Below, piece by piece: positions 23,505-32,868 of a DNA stretch of 64,000 bases; within the stretch, counting starts at the first letter, position 1, and each line of letters starts with the position of its first letter. The stretch lies in contig CAYRGQ010000005.1 in the NCBI GenBank assembly GCA_964423925.1, forward strand, positions 1-64,000, written 5' to 3'. The notes under the pieces are model-generated. The model saw only the letters and a program-made list of their open reading frames with translations, did not search any database and had not been told where the DNA came from. A program made the position numbers and the translations under genes. The stretch comes from CAYRGQ01 sp964423925 (GTDB lineage Bacteria; Bacteroidota; Bacteroidia; Sphingobacteriales; Sphingobacteriaceae).

Positions 23505-26306
23505 ATGAACAAAATCTCCTCTTTGCTTATGGCGTTGTGCCTGCTGGCATTTGGCAGCGCCGCGCAACAGCAAACCAGCGCCAGTGGCCTCGTCCGCGAC
23601 CCAGACGCCAACATCACCCTACACAATGCATCCATTCTGCTCTTGCATGCCAAGGATTCCATCTTGTACAAGTTTACCCGCGCGGACAAGGACGGTAGAT
23701 TTGCGTTCGAGCACGTTGCGCCGGGCGATTACGTATTGCTGACTTCCTATCCGGCGTATGCTGACTATACCCGCCATTTTTCGGTCGAAAGCACCGATAC
23801 GCCTGTCGATTTCGGAACGATTGAACTGCGCCTGCGTGCTACGGTCATCGAGGAGGTCCTCGTGCGAGGCGTGCAAGCCATTACCATCAAAGGCGATACG
23901 ACCGAATTTGATCCCCGTGCTTTCGTTATTCAGCCGAATGACAAGGTAGAAGACTTGCTCAAGCAGTTGCCGGGCATTACCATTGACCAGAACGGACAGA
24001 TCACCGCACAGGGCAAGCGGGTGGAACGCGTGTTGGTCGAAGGCGAGGAGTTCTTTGGGGATGACCCAACGTTGGTAACCCGAAACATACGGAGCGACAT
24101 GGTCGACAAAGTGCAGCTATACGAGAAGATGAGCGACCAGGCTACCTTCACCGGGGTAGACGACGGAGAGCGTTCGCAGACCATTAATATTAAGCTCAAG
24201 GAGGATAGCAAACGCGGGTATTTTGGTAAGATAGACGTCGGTGGCGGTACAAACGAAATGCACGAAGGCCAGGCGATGTTTAACCGCTTTAATAATAAGC
24301 AACGGTTTTCTGTATACGGCAACTTGGCCAATACCGGTAAAACCGGTTTAAGCTGGCAGGACAACGACCGGTTCGGAGCGTCTGCGGGCAACGTGCAGTT
24401 TACCGATGACGGCGGCATCATGATTATGATGGGCGGTGGCGGACAGGACGAAATCGAAGGCTGGAGCGGACGTTACGACGGACGCGGAATTCCGCTCGCA
24501 CATAATGGTGGTGCGCACTACAGCAATAAATGGGACGACGACAAACATTCCATCAATGGCAGCTATAAGATCGGCCAGCTACGCGTCACCGGCGAAAACA
24601 ATACCCGTTCCCAAAACAACTTGCCGTCGGGCTACATCCATTCGGAAAATGAACAGGATTTCGATCGCCTGGTATTCCGTCAGCGTGCGAACGCGATTTA
24701 CGACTTGCGTATCGATTCGTCGGCGAATTTGAAATTAACCATCGACGGGGCACTGCGGAGTGGGGAAAACAGTGAAGTGTTTGGCGGGACGAGCCGCAAT
24801 GCCGTGGGCGAATTACTCAATACCAGTCTGCGAAACTTGAATAACAACACCGAAGGCCAGCAATTTAATGCCTCGGCCCTGTGGACAAAAAAGCTGCGCA
24901 AAGTGGGACGGACACTATCGTGGAACCTTAGCCAAAGCTATAACGACTCGAAGGCCGATGGTCTGTTGTATTCTGAGAATGAGTTTTACAACAATTTGGG
25001 CGTGGCCGATAGCCTGTTGGTGGTCGACCAGCAAAAAATTAATAACACGCGGAGTTCTGCCACCAACTCCAACATTACCTACACCGAGCCCCTGACAGAT
25101 TACCTTACCTTGGTTGCCAACTACGGCCTGAGCCTCAACAACAGCACCTCGCTCCGCCAATCGTTTAACGCTAGTTCGCCCGGCAACTACACCGACTTGG
25201 ATAGCTTGTATAGTAATGATTTCAAGCTCCACCAGTTGTCTCATCAGGTAGGCGCGATCTTCAATGTCAAGAAAGATGCGCATACCATCAACTTCGGTAC
25301 GCGCGTGAGCGCCGTGCAGTTCGACCAATTGGATCGTTTTAATGACGAGCGATTTGAGCGAAACTTTATGAATTGGAACCCCACCGCTCGATGGCAATAC
25401 CGGATGGGACAGAGCAAGTCCTTAACCGTGGGCTACAACGGGAATAATTCCCAACCCCAAGTTAGCCAGTTGCAACCCGTCCGCGTCAATGATGATCCGC
25501 TTAACGTGGTGGTGGGCAACCCGGACTTGAAGCCTTCATTTACCAATCGCTTTAACGCCAGCTACAACTCGTATAAAGTGCTCAAAGGCGAGTCTTTATT
25601 CTTCTGGGCAAGTTACTCGAACACGCTGAACCCAATCGTGAGCAATGTGATGACGGATTCAGTAGGGGCTAGTGTGTTTCGGTTTGACAATCTTACCGAT
25701 AGAACGAACGCCAATTTCAACGTCAACGCCAATTACGGACGCAAAATCGAAAAGCTTAATACCAACGTAGGTATCGGGCTGAACGGCGGTGGCAATGTCT
25801 ACCACAACATCACGAACAACGAACTCAACCAGACGCAGTCATATAACATCGGTGCCAGCCTCGATATCAACCAGCACGTGCAGAAGAAGTATAACTACTA
25901 CATCAGCGGGGGGCCACAATACAACGTCAGCAAGGCGTCGTTGCAGCCCGATTTCAATAACAACGGCTGGGGCGTGGGAGGCAACTTCAGTTTTAACGTC
26001 TATCTTCCGGGCAAATTCGAGATTGGCAGCCAAGGGCGGTATACCTTTACCGCAGCAACCCAATCATTCGACGAGGATTTCGAACGGTTGATTGTCGATG
26101 CCAATATCAGCAAGCGCTTCCTCAAGGATGAGTCCTTAGTGTTGAGGGCAACGGTCAACGATATCTTCAACCAGAATGTCGGTTTTAGCCGTTATGCCAA
26201 TAATAACATGCTCTCCGAGAACCACTACACCACCATTAGGCGGTTCTTTATGCTATCGCTAGTGTGGGATTTCAGTAAAATGGGCGGCACGCCTAACAAT
26301 AATTGA
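23505..26306 (+). CDS. Outer-membrane beta-barrel protein with carboxypeptidase-regulatory-like domain
   Basis: 933 residues. A signal peptide (MNKISSLLMALCLLAFGSAAQQ) is followed by a CarboxypepD_reg-like beta-sandwich (about 25-110), a plug-like domain with VEDLLKQLPGITIDQNGQITAQGKRVERVLVEGEEFFGDDP, and a long TonB-receptor-type barrel rich in alternating aromatic strands. No clear TonB box and no SusD partner are seen, so this is the OMP_b-brl_3 type rather than a glycan importer. A GLPGLI-family gene follows 11 bases downstream, a recurrent pairing in Bacteroidota. Confidence 0.9.
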   Translation: MNKISSLLMALCLLAFGSAAQQQTSASGLVRDPDANITLHNASILLLHAKDSILYKFTRADKDGRFAFEHVAPGDYVLLTSYPAYADYTRHFSVESTDTPVDFGTIELRLRATVIEEVLVRGVQAITIKGDTTEFDPRAFVIQPNDKVEDLLKQLPGITIDQNGQITAQGKRVERVLVEGEEFFGDDPTLVTRNIRSDMVDKVQLYEKMSDQATFTGVDDGERSQTINIKLKEDSKRGYFGKIDVGGGTNEMHEGQAMFNRFNNKQRFSVYGNLANTGKTGLSWQDNDRFGASAGNVQFTDDGGIMIMMGGGGQDEIEGWSGRYDGRGIPLAHNGGAHYSNKWDDDKHSINGSYKIGQLRVTGENNTRSQNNLPSGYIHSENEQDFDRLVFRQRANAIYDLRIDSSANLKLTIDGALRSGENSEVFGGTSRNAVGELLNTSLRNLNNNTEGQQFNASALWTKKLRKVGRTLSWNLSQSYNDSKADGLLYSENEFYNNLGVADSLLVVDQQKINNTRSSATNSNITYTEPLTDYLTLVANYGLSLNNSTSLRQSFNASSPGNYTDLDSLYSNDFKLHQLSHQVGAIFNVKKDAHTINFGTRVSAVQFDQLDRFNDERFERNFMNWNPTARWQYRMGQSKSLTVGYNGNNSQPQVSQLQPVRVNDDPLNVVVGNPDLKPSFTNRFNASYNSYKVLKGESLFFWASYSNTLNPIVSNVMTDSVGASVFRFDNLTDRTNANFNVNANYGRKIEKLNTNVGIGLNGGGNVYHNITNNELNQTQSYNIGASLDINQHVQKKYNYYISGGPQYNVSKASLQPDFNNNGWGVGGNFSFNVYLPGKFEIGSQGRYTFTAATQSFDEDFERLIVDANISKRFLKDESLVLRATVNDIFNQNVGFSRYANNNMLSENHYTTIRRFFMLSLVWDFSKMGGTPNNN

Positions 26307-26317
26307 TACGACAAAGG

Positions 26318-27103
26318 ATGAACACTATGATGAAAGCACTGAAAGGCATATTCGTATGCACATTGATCTGCCTGGCACAAATGGGCTGGGCCCAACATGC
26401 GCGGTTCGTCGAAAGCGGCGTGATCACCTACCAAAAGCGTGTGAACATGTTTGCGAAGATTAAAGCGTTGATAACCGACGACAACAGTTTTATGCAGCAG
26501 GCCTACGAGCAGTACCGAAAGACACAGCCACAGTTTAGCGAATACGACTACACGTTGGCCTTCGGCAACAACCAATCGCTGTATAAGCCCGCAGGCAAAC
26601 CTAAGCAGACCGGCGGTTTTTTCGGCAACGACCCGTCCATTGACATGGGGAATACGGTCTTTGCCAACTTAAGCGACTGGCAGAGCGTTAGCCAAAAGGC
26701 GGTATACGAAGAGGTATTCTTGGTAACGGACAGCATCCGCCATATCGACTGGAAAATTACCGATGAAGTGCGTGAAATTGCGGGTTACCATTGCCGCCGT
26801 GCCAATGCATTGGTGATGGATTCCATCTACGTCGTAGCCTTCTACACGGATCAGATTCCCGTTATCGGTGGGCCAGAGTCTTTTGCCGGTCTGCCGGGGA
26901 TGATTCTGGGATTGGCGCTGCCCCACGAGAATACCACCTGGTTTGCCACCAAGGTGGAGGACAAGCCCGTGCCGGCTTCCGAAATTGTCGCACCCAGCAA
27001 GGGCAAGACGGTGAACCGCGCCGAGTTGCATAACACGGTGCAGTCTAGCCTGAAAAACTGGGGTAGCTACGCGGATCGGATTATGAAAGCGCTAATGCTT
27101 TGA
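26318..27103 (+). CDS. GLPGLI-family secreted protein
   Basis: 261 residues from the ATG at 26318. A signal peptide (MNTMMKALKGIFVCTLICLAQMGWAQ) and the family signature FAGLPGMILGLALPHENTTW near residue 190 are present, along with the preceding GYHCRRANAL block. Function is unknown; the family is confined mainly to Bacteroidota and often follows an outer-membrane barrel gene, as here. It probably works with that barrel in the envelope. Confidence 0.9.
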   Translation: MNTMMKALKGIFVCTLICLAQMGWAQHARFVESGVITYQKRVNMFAKIKALITDDNSFMQQAYEQYRKTQPQFSEYDYTLAFGNNQSLYKPAGKPKQTGGFFGNDPSIDMGNTVFANLSDWQSVSQKAVYEEVFLVTDSIRHIDWKITDEVREIAGYHCRRANALVMDSIYVVAFYTDQIPVIGGPESFAGLPGMILGLALPHENTTWFATKVEDKPVPASEIVAPSKGKTVNRAELHNTVQSSLKNWGSYADRIMKALML

Positions 27104-27105
27104 TC

Positions 27106-27861
27106 TTACTTCCACGCGCCTTTACTGCGCACGAGCTCCGAGCAAAACAGCGCGGCGGAAACCGCGACATTGAGTGATTCAGCTTTGCCCACACGAGGAA
27201 TGGTTACTGCATGCTGGATGCGGGGCCGCAGGCTGTCGCGGATACCGTTTCCTTCGTTCCCCAGTAGGACTATGCCTTCATTGGTCCAGGATACGTCGTA
27301 AATGGGCTGTCCGTCGAGCAATGCACCGTACACAGGCAGTTCGGTCTGCGAAATGAGCGCTTCGATATCCGTATATTGGACTTCCATGCGGGCCAGCGAG
27401 CCCATCGAAGCTTGGACTACCTTCGGGTTGTAAGCATCGGCCGTGTTGGCCGAACACACCAGCTGCCGAAAACCGAACCACTCGGCCGTACGGATAATGG
27501 TGCCCAAGTTGCCCGGATCCTGCACGTCGTCGAGCACAAGGGTATATTTCCCGGCCAGGGCGACGGGATGCAGCGGGGCCCTGTCCGGCATCGCCACTAC
27601 TGCCAGTACGCCCTGTGGCGCTCTCAGCGTGCTGATTCGGAGCATGTCTGCGTCCGAAACAACCGAAAATTTTATTTTTTGGGGGATTTTGTCCATTTTT
27701 GGCGCCAGCCCGGCAGTGGAATACACCGCGCGGACAGTGTAGCTGGACTGTAGGAATTCCATCACCGACTTTGTGCCCTCCACGATAAAACATTGGTGCT
27801 CCTGACGGTATTTTTTGTGGTGTAACGATGTGATAAAGCGGATTTGCGATTTTGACAGCAT
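27106..27861 (-). CDS. TrmH/SpoU-family RNA 2'-O-methyltransferase
   Basis: 251 residues from the ATG at 27859-27861. A substrate-binding N-terminal domain (about 1-90) is followed by a SPOUT knot: LVLDDVQDPGNLGTIIRTAEWFG (motif 1, with the catalytic Arg), IVLLGNEGNGI (motif 2) and VTIPRVGKAESLNVAVSAALFCSEL (motif 3). It uses S-adenosylmethionine to methylate a ribose in rRNA or tRNA. The start lies six bases from the divergent TamL start, so the two promoters must lie inside each other's coding sequences. Confidence 0.93.
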   Translation of the reverse strand: MLSKSQIRFITSLHHKKYRQEHQCFIVEGTKSVMEFLQSSYTVRAVYSTAGLAPKMDKIPQKIKFSVVSDADMLRISTLRAPQGVLAVVAMPDRAPLHPVALAGKYTLVLDDVQDPGNLGTIIRTAEWFGFRQLVCSANTADAYNPKVVQASMGSLARMEVQYTDIEALISQTELPVYGALLDGQPIYDVSWTNEGIVLLGNEGNGIRDSLRPRIQHAVTIPRVGKAESLNVAVSAALFCSELVRSKGAWK

Positions 27862-27867
27862 GCTTCG

Positions 27868-30213
27868 ATGACTAGAAAAACTCAAGCAGTATTTACGTAT
27901 GCAAGTATAGCGTTTTTGCTGTTAATCACGGCATCATGTCGCTCTACACGCCTGCTTGAGCCTGACCAAGTGCTGGTGCGTCGCGTGGCCGTGGAAGGGA
28001 TAGCTCCAGCGTACGAGGAAGGCGCGGAAGCTTATATCCAGCGCGATATTCGGCCTAATTCCATCATCAATTTATTTATTTACAACCTAGCCAATGCCCA
28101 GGGAGGACGCTACCGAACGGACAAGATTCGGAATGTGGGCGAGCCGCCTCGCTTGCTCGATAGCGCATTGATCGACCTGTCTGCCCAGCAGATATCGCGC
28201 TACCTCTTTGCCAAAGGATATTTTGATGCCGAGGTTGACACCCGCATCGACATTCGCAACCGTAAGGCGAAGATTACCTTCGACGCGTCGCCCGGAAAGC
28301 CTTTCCACGTCAAGGACGTCACCTACCAAGTCGCAGACCCCGTAGTCGACGAATTTTTACACCAGCGGCGCGATGCATTCAACCGCGTGCACCCAGGTAT
28401 GCAATACAGTACGGATTCGTTGGTTTTGCAGCGAGAATCGGTGTATAATTTAATGAAGCGCCACGGCTATTACGATTACTTGCGTCAGTATATGCGGGTA
28501 GACGTCGACTCCAACCTTCGGTCGCATCAGGCGAACATCACCATCCATATTGACAACCCCGACACGGCGGGCCAGCACACGCTTTATTATATCGACAGTA
28601 GCTATGTGGACGTTGTTCCCGTCACTGGACGAGCAGCAGCCGGACGCCGGCAAGCGTTGCCGGGCGGCATTGTCTTCACCGACTATACGGGCCGCTTTCG
28701 TGCCACCCCGATAACGCGGTTTCTCTTTCAAAAGCGCGGCAATCCGTATAACCTCGCCGAAGAAAATCTCACCTATGATAGGCTCTACGAGCTGAATAGT
28801 TTTCGAAGCGTCAAAGTATCCTATGCCAAAGTGGATTCCAGTCGTTTGGCAGCGTACTACGAACTAGTGCCGCGACCGTACATGGCGAATCAGGTAGAAG
28901 GCGAATTCACGTTCAATTCGGGGATGAGCGGCTTTAATATTGCCAATACGTTTTCGCATCGCAACCTGTTTGGTGGCGCCGAACAGCTCGATATTAAGTT
29001 GGGCTATGGCGTACTGTTCGATTCGCGCTTGCCCGGAAACATTTTCCAACGGGTGTTCAACAACGACTTCCAAATTGGGGTTAACATTACCGTTCCCCGC
29101 TTGCTGACACCTTTTCGGACGCCGTCGATGGGGCGGCACGGTCTGCCCCGCACGATATTTTCGTCCAATCTCCAGGTGTTTGACCAATACCGCACCTATT
29201 CGAATAGATATTTTACGAATACGGTGACTTACAACTGGTACGATACCCGCTATAAGCAACACGCGATAACACCCTTGGTGCTCGAATACCGTTACGGACG
29301 ACTTAACAGTCAGTTTGCCCAGAGCCTGATCGATGCCGGTTATTTACTCTATGTAGCGAGCAACAACCGGGCGTACTTCGGTCTTGGCTCCCAATACGCC
29401 TATACGGTCAACGCGACGCGGCTCACCACGCTCGACGACTTTGTCTATTTCCGCGGCGCACTAGACCTGAGCGGAAATACCTTGGACGTATTGAGCAACG
29501 TGATCAATTTTCCTCGCAACGAGGTCGGCGAAAAAACGGTGCTTGGTGTTCCCTACCTGCAATATACCAAGGTGGAAACCGATTTGCGCGGGTATAAGCA
29601 CTTCGGTGGCGAGCGCCAGCTGGTATTGCGACTAAACCTGGGTGTTGCCGTCCCGTATGGCAATAACTCGAGCCTGATGATATTCGAGAAAAGCTTCTTT
29701 GGCGGGGGTATGAACGGCGTTCGGGCATGGCAGGCGCGTACCCTCGGCCCTGGCGGTTATAATCGAGCGGTCCTTGACCCGGATCTGCGTCTGAACCTCC
29801 GAAACCTCGACCAGCTCGGGGAGCTCAAGCTCGAAGCCAACACCGAATACCGTTTCAAGCTGATGAATGACTTTTTTGGCGCGAAGCTGAAAGGAGCGAC
29901 CTTTGTCGATATGGGGAATATCTGGCGCATCAGCGAAAACGAGCTTAATCCCGACGGAGAGTTTCAATTCGACACATTCCTTAACCAGATAGCCATCGGA
30001 GCAGGGGTAGGAGTGCGGTTCGATCTTGACTATTTCGTCGTCCGGCTGGATGCCGGTGTCAAGGTGCGGGATCCGCAGTTTCGTGGAAGCGAGCAGTGGG
30101 TGATCTCCGAACTGTTTAACGTCCGCGAGTTCAAGCGTAATTACCGAACTACGAACGCCCCCGACCGTTATAACTTCATTCAATACAATTTCGGGATTGG
30201 CTTGCCGTTCTAA
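27868..30213 (+). CDS. tamL: Outer-membrane assembly lipoprotein TamL (BamA/TamA family)
   Basis: 781 residues. A lipoprotein signal with Cys24 (LLLITASC) is the feature separating Bacteroidota TamL from proteobacterial TamA. POTRA-like domains follow (about 30-380, with YLFAKGYFDAEVDT and LMKRHGYYDY), then a 16-strand Omp85 barrel to the C-terminus, which ends in the aromatic-terminal FGIGLPF. It should act in the outer membrane in assembly or surface delivery of proteins with a TamB partner, not found in this window. It is divergent from the methyltransferase gene. Confidence 0.88.
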   Translation: MTRKTQAVFTYASIAFLLLITASCRSTRLLEPDQVLVRRVAVEGIAPAYEEGAEAYIQRDIRPNSIINLFIYNLANAQGGRYRTDKIRNVGEPPRLLDSALIDLSAQQISRYLFAKGYFDAEVDTRIDIRNRKAKITFDASPGKPFHVKDVTYQVADPVVDEFLHQRRDAFNRVHPGMQYSTDSLVLQRESVYNLMKRHGYYDYLRQYMRVDVDSNLRSHQANITIHIDNPDTAGQHTLYYIDSSYVDVVPVTGRAAAGRRQALPGGIVFTDYTGRFRATPITRFLFQKRGNPYNLAEENLTYDRLYELNSFRSVKVSYAKVDSSRLAAYYELVPRPYMANQVEGEFTFNSGMSGFNIANTFSHRNLFGGAEQLDIKLGYGVLFDSRLPGNIFQRVFNNDFQIGVNITVPRLLTPFRTPSMGRHGLPRTIFSSNLQVFDQYRTYSNRYFTNTVTYNWYDTRYKQHAITPLVLEYRYGRLNSQFAQSLIDAGYLLYVASNNRAYFGLGSQYAYTVNATRLTTLDDFVYFRGALDLSGNTLDVLSNVINFPRNEVGEKTVLGVPYLQYTKVETDLRGYKHFGGERQLVLRLNLGVAVPYGNNSSLMIFEKSFFGGGMNGVRAWQARTLGPGGYNRAVLDPDLRLNLRNLDQLGELKLEANTEYRFKLMNDFFGAKLKGATFVDMGNIWRISENELNPDGEFQFDTFLNQIAIGAGVGVRFDLDYFVVRLDAGVKVRDPQFRGSEQWVISELFNVREFKRNYRTTNAPDRYNFIQYNFGIGLPF

Positions 30214-30221
30214 TCTGCCCC

Positions 30222-30758
30222 TCAGCCTATAAAATCCTGGATGCCGTGTACGATCGTCTCGAAGATGTTGGTGATGTCCAACCCCTTGCGGTAGTTGAAA
30301 ATAAAAAGCACGATTAACGCGATGATCGCCCAGACCAGCAAGCGTTTGAACAAATAGCCGATGATCAGTACGAGTGCAGGAATGAGGATGAGGTAGTACC
30401 AGCTGGTGAATATGGGCCGAAAGCCCTGGTCGGTTTTATAAAGGAAATACAGCTTGCCGACAGAGCCTTGTTGGTTTTGGTGCTTTACGAATACAAAGGT
30501 TGACTTATCAATGGCCTGGGGCGTTACGGCTACACCGTCGTTGAAGGTCAATTCCTGCTTAAAACCGTTGACGACGAATTGGTACGTGCCATTGATGCTC
30601 TCGTTGGGCACGCCGGCCTTGTCGGTAGCTATGATGGCCAGCTTGTCGTTTCGGATTAGGTTTTCCATGATCACAAAATCAACTATTCGCGAGCTTTGAG
30701 CAAAAGCAAAGCAGGGCAGCAGCAGCAGCACAACAAATAGGAGTAGAGGTCTTGGCAT
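30222..30758 (-). CDS. Secreted or membrane protein of unknown function
   Basis: 178 residues. A signal peptide (MPRPLLLFVVLLLLPCFAFAQ) is followed by an extracytoplasmic beta-rich part (about 25-115, with FVVNGFKQELTFNDGVAVTPQAI) and two adjacent hydrophobic helices (about 119-156), ending in a short soluble tail. No family recognised. It is convergent with TamL (8 bases apart), so the two may share a transcript-ending region. Confidence 0.8.
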   Translation of the reverse strand: MPRPLLLFVVLLLLPCFAFAQSSRIVDFVIMENLIRNDKLAIIATDKAGVPNESINGTYQFVVNGFKQELTFNDGVAVTPQAIDKSTFVFVKHQNQQGSVGKLYFLYKTDQGFRPIFTSWYYLILIPALVLIIGYLFKRLLVWAIIALIVLFIFNYRKGLDITNIFETIVHGIQDFIG

Positions 30759-31279
30759 TTTTTAGTGAGAAGTGTTTTGAGTCGTTATGTTTTCAGTTTG
30801 CTGAGTCGTACGTCCACGTAGTCGTAGTTAAGTCAGGGAAATTGACTTGATGAGTCCGCGGGTCATGTTTAATGTTTCATTGTTGACTTTACGATTAACG
30901 CTTCCCGTGGGATGGGGGATTTCCTTCGCCTCACCACCAGAAAAACCATCTATTTTACTTCGCTACAGGACGCTATGCAATATATAAAAACCTAGCGAAT
31001 TCACGCTCAAGAAATCGGTCAAATCCGCTGCGATATTATCGGATATCGTGATCCAGTCCGTCGACCTAAAAAGTGTGTTTTTGGGTCTGCCTCTTATTCC
31101 CCCGCTTCCCCACAATGTATTCTAATCGTTGGATTTTTTTGATGGTTTGCTAGGGTGGCCGGTACACGAGTCGTACGTCAATGATCGTTTAGTCGATAGT
31201 GCCTTCACCGTGAACTTCACGGACTACGACTCCCGACCGTACGATTCCGCCCCTTAAGTCGCGCTGAAATGCACTTAAA
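30759..31279. other. Gene-free stretch of about 520 bases
   Basis: No open frame with coding character. It contains a 15-base odd-centred palindrome (CCGTGAACTTCACGG, 31208-31222) and two copies of GAGTCGTACGTC (about 30803 and 31168) that could be operators or remnants. The promoter of the 72-residue membrane protein begins at its right edge. Confidence 0.4.
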
Positions 31280-31310
31280 TTTGTTCAGTTAGCTTATATT
31301 CGTATTTTTG
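31280..31310 (+). promoter_or_regulatory. Bacteroidota-type promoter
   Basis: TTTG (31280-31283), a 19-base spacer and TATTTTTG (31303-31310) give a full consensus match. The gene start at 31328 is 17 bases on. Confidence 0.82.
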
Positions 31311-31327
31311 CTAGCAAATCCTATATC

Positions 31328-31546
31328 ATGCCAACAACATTTGAAAATAGAACGTCGAGGAAGACTGACAACAACGCCAACCAGACCAGCCACTATTGGG
31401 TATTGACGCTGGCGATTGCCCTGGGTTTGGCCGGAACCTTTTTGCGTTTCGTGCATGAATCCACGCTTATGTCGACCATTTCCAACATTCTTTTGGCAAT
31501 TGGCTGGTTGATCGCGTTCCGTATCGTTTTCAAGATAATGAAATAA
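31328..31546 (+). CDS. Small membrane protein, 72 residues
   Basis: Two predicted transmembrane helices (about 22-41 and 49-69: YWVLTLAIALGLAGTFLRFV and ISNILLAIGWLIAFRIVFKIMK) follow a polar N-terminus. A consensus promoter upstream and a strong terminator at 31581 show it is a real monocistronic gene. No function recognised. Confidence 0.85.
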   Translation: MPTTFENRTSRKTDNNANQTSHYWVLTLAIALGLAGTFLRFVHESTLMSTISNILLAIGWLIAFRIVFKIMK

Positions 31547-31580
31547 CGTCTGCACGGAGTGCGGCGGCTAAAGCAGCTTT

Positions 31581-31613
31581 AAGCCTTGCTCGCGATACGA
31601 GCAGGGCTTTTTT
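31581..31613 (+). terminator. Rho-independent terminator
   Basis: AAGCCTTGCTCG pairs with CGAGCAGGGCTT across a 4-base loop, followed by six T residues, 34 bases past the stop of the small membrane protein. Confidence 0.9.
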
Positions 31614-31761
31614 GATGGGCAGCCACGGTTGCCTTATTTGCTTCGTCCCTACATCTACCGAAAATGCGCCACCCCGGCGTGCCTGGCCAGTTGAGTTGTG
31701 CCGGCGCCTCCAGCCTTCCATGCTTTACTACGCGCTACGCGATGGCTCGCTTGTGGTCAAA

Positions 31762-32190
31762 CTAGCTGTTAATATAACTTTCCAATTCGTTTATCGTCTG
31801 CTTTTGCACTTCGATAATGTGCTTCACCAGATCGCCAATCGAAATGATGCCGACGACTCGGCCGCTTTCTACGACGGGTAAATGTCTGAAATGGCGGTCG
31901 GTCATGGTCTGCATGCACTTGTCAATGGTCTCCTCAGGCGTGATGGTGTACGGATCCGAGGTCATGATGTCGCCCATGCGGGTTTCCTTGGACGATTTGC
32001 CCTGTAGGATTACCTTGCGCGCGTAGTCGCGCTCGGTAAAGATTCCTTTAAGCTCGCCGTCCTGAATAACGAGCAGCGCACTAATGTTTTTTTCCATCAT
32101 GATTTTCAGCGCATCGAACACAGACAGTTCTGGAGACACGGCATGAACGACATCGCCCTTGTGCCGAAGGATATGTTTAACGGTTTTCAT
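31762..32190 (-). CDS. Two-CBS-domain protein
   Basis: 142 residues containing a CBS pair and nothing else: domain 1 about 8-65 (VFDALKIMMEKNISALLVIQDGELKGIFTERDYARKV), domain 2 about 75-132 (TIDKCMQTMTDRHFRHLPVVESGRVVGIISIGDLV). Such stand-alone modules bind adenine nucleotides and may sense energy state or regulate a partner. Monocistronic by spacing. Confidence 0.93.
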   Translation of the reverse strand: MKTVKHILRHKGDVVHAVSPELSVFDALKIMMEKNISALLVIQDGELKGIFTERDYARKVILQGKSSKETRMGDIMTSDPYTITPEETIDKCMQTMTDRHFRHLPVVESGRVVGIISIGDLVKHIIEVQKQTINELESYINS

Positions 32191-32325
32191 ATTTGGAAGG
32201 TTTTACTAGTTACTACCTAGCGGGGTATTGGTTATCGCACCCCGTACGCACGTCTGGCGGCGAGGGATTGCCTAATCCGATACGCTAAAGATAACGGTTT
32301 TGTGACATAAAAGCAAAAGCGGGGC

Positions 32326-32352
32326 AAAAAAAAACGGCACATTACTGCGCCG
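32326..32352 (-). terminator. Terminator of the cytochrome-B-like gene
   Basis: On the minus strand CGGCGC and GTGCCG form a 6-bp stem (one wobble) with loop AGTAAT, followed by nine T residues. It lies 28 bases after the stop at 32380. Confidence 0.85.
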
Positions 32353-32379
32353 CTTTTGGTTATCTTACTGCATGCGTTC

Positions 32380-32805
32380 CTAGAGGGATGGCCAAACGTG
32401 CCACGGCAGGCGCGATAAAATCAGGGCCAAGCCGATGAGATAGAAGGCCAGCACGGTACCGTTCTGCTGCTGGGGGGTGGCTTTGCGCTTGGCTTTGGAA
32501 TAACCCACGGTGATCAGGATAATCGCTATCAACATCATCAGCGGGTGTTCGAGGAAATAAAGGCGGGCGATGCCATCCTTCATCGCGGCGCCTGAGGCAT
32601 TCTTGATGCCGTACGGTGATACGAAATAGGCGATTACGCCCACTACTAGCTGCAGATGCGCGGCGATAAGGCCCAGTAGGGCCATTTTGCGGTTATAGCC
32701 GCGCTTGCCCAGGTAGGCTAGCAACACGTAGATAATGGAAATGACCAATGCCGCTAGCAATACGTAAGCCAGCATGGAGTGTAGGTGTTTAATTCCGGTG
32801 TACAT
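32380..32805 (-). CDS. Four-helix membrane protein annotated as cytochrome B in relatives
   Basis: 141 residues with four transmembrane helices (about 10-30, 42-62, 88-105, 115-135). Histidines lie at helix ends (His8, His50, His87, His136), which could coordinate haem; FLEHPLMMLIAI and LPWHVWP are notable. Relatives in Bacteroidota carry a cytochrome-B-like label without biochemical proof. A TAACTTTG box at 32864-32871 may be its -7 element. Function is unknown. Confidence 0.78.
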   Translation of the reverse strand: MYTGIKHLHSMLAYVLLAALVISIIYVLLAYLGKRGYNRKMALLGLIAAHLQLVVGVIAYFVSPYGIKNASGAAMKDGIARLYFLEHPLMMLIAIILITVGYSKAKRKATPQQQNGTVLAFYLIGLALILSRLPWHVWPSL

Positions 32806-32868
32806 GATTTTTGTGTTTAATGCGCGGCGGTGTTGCCGCCAGTCATGAGCGTTTGTGCTCCTGCAAAG

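Noticed and set aside
23505..27103. SusC/SusD-type glycan uptake pair
   Set aside because: No SusD-like lipoprotein follows; the partner is a GLPGLI protein and the barrel lacks a clear TonB box.
30850..30875. TTGATGAGTCCGCG segment resembling a hammerhead ribozyme core
   Set aside because: No GAAA core strand or matching stem II and III follow, so the similarity is a chance decamer.
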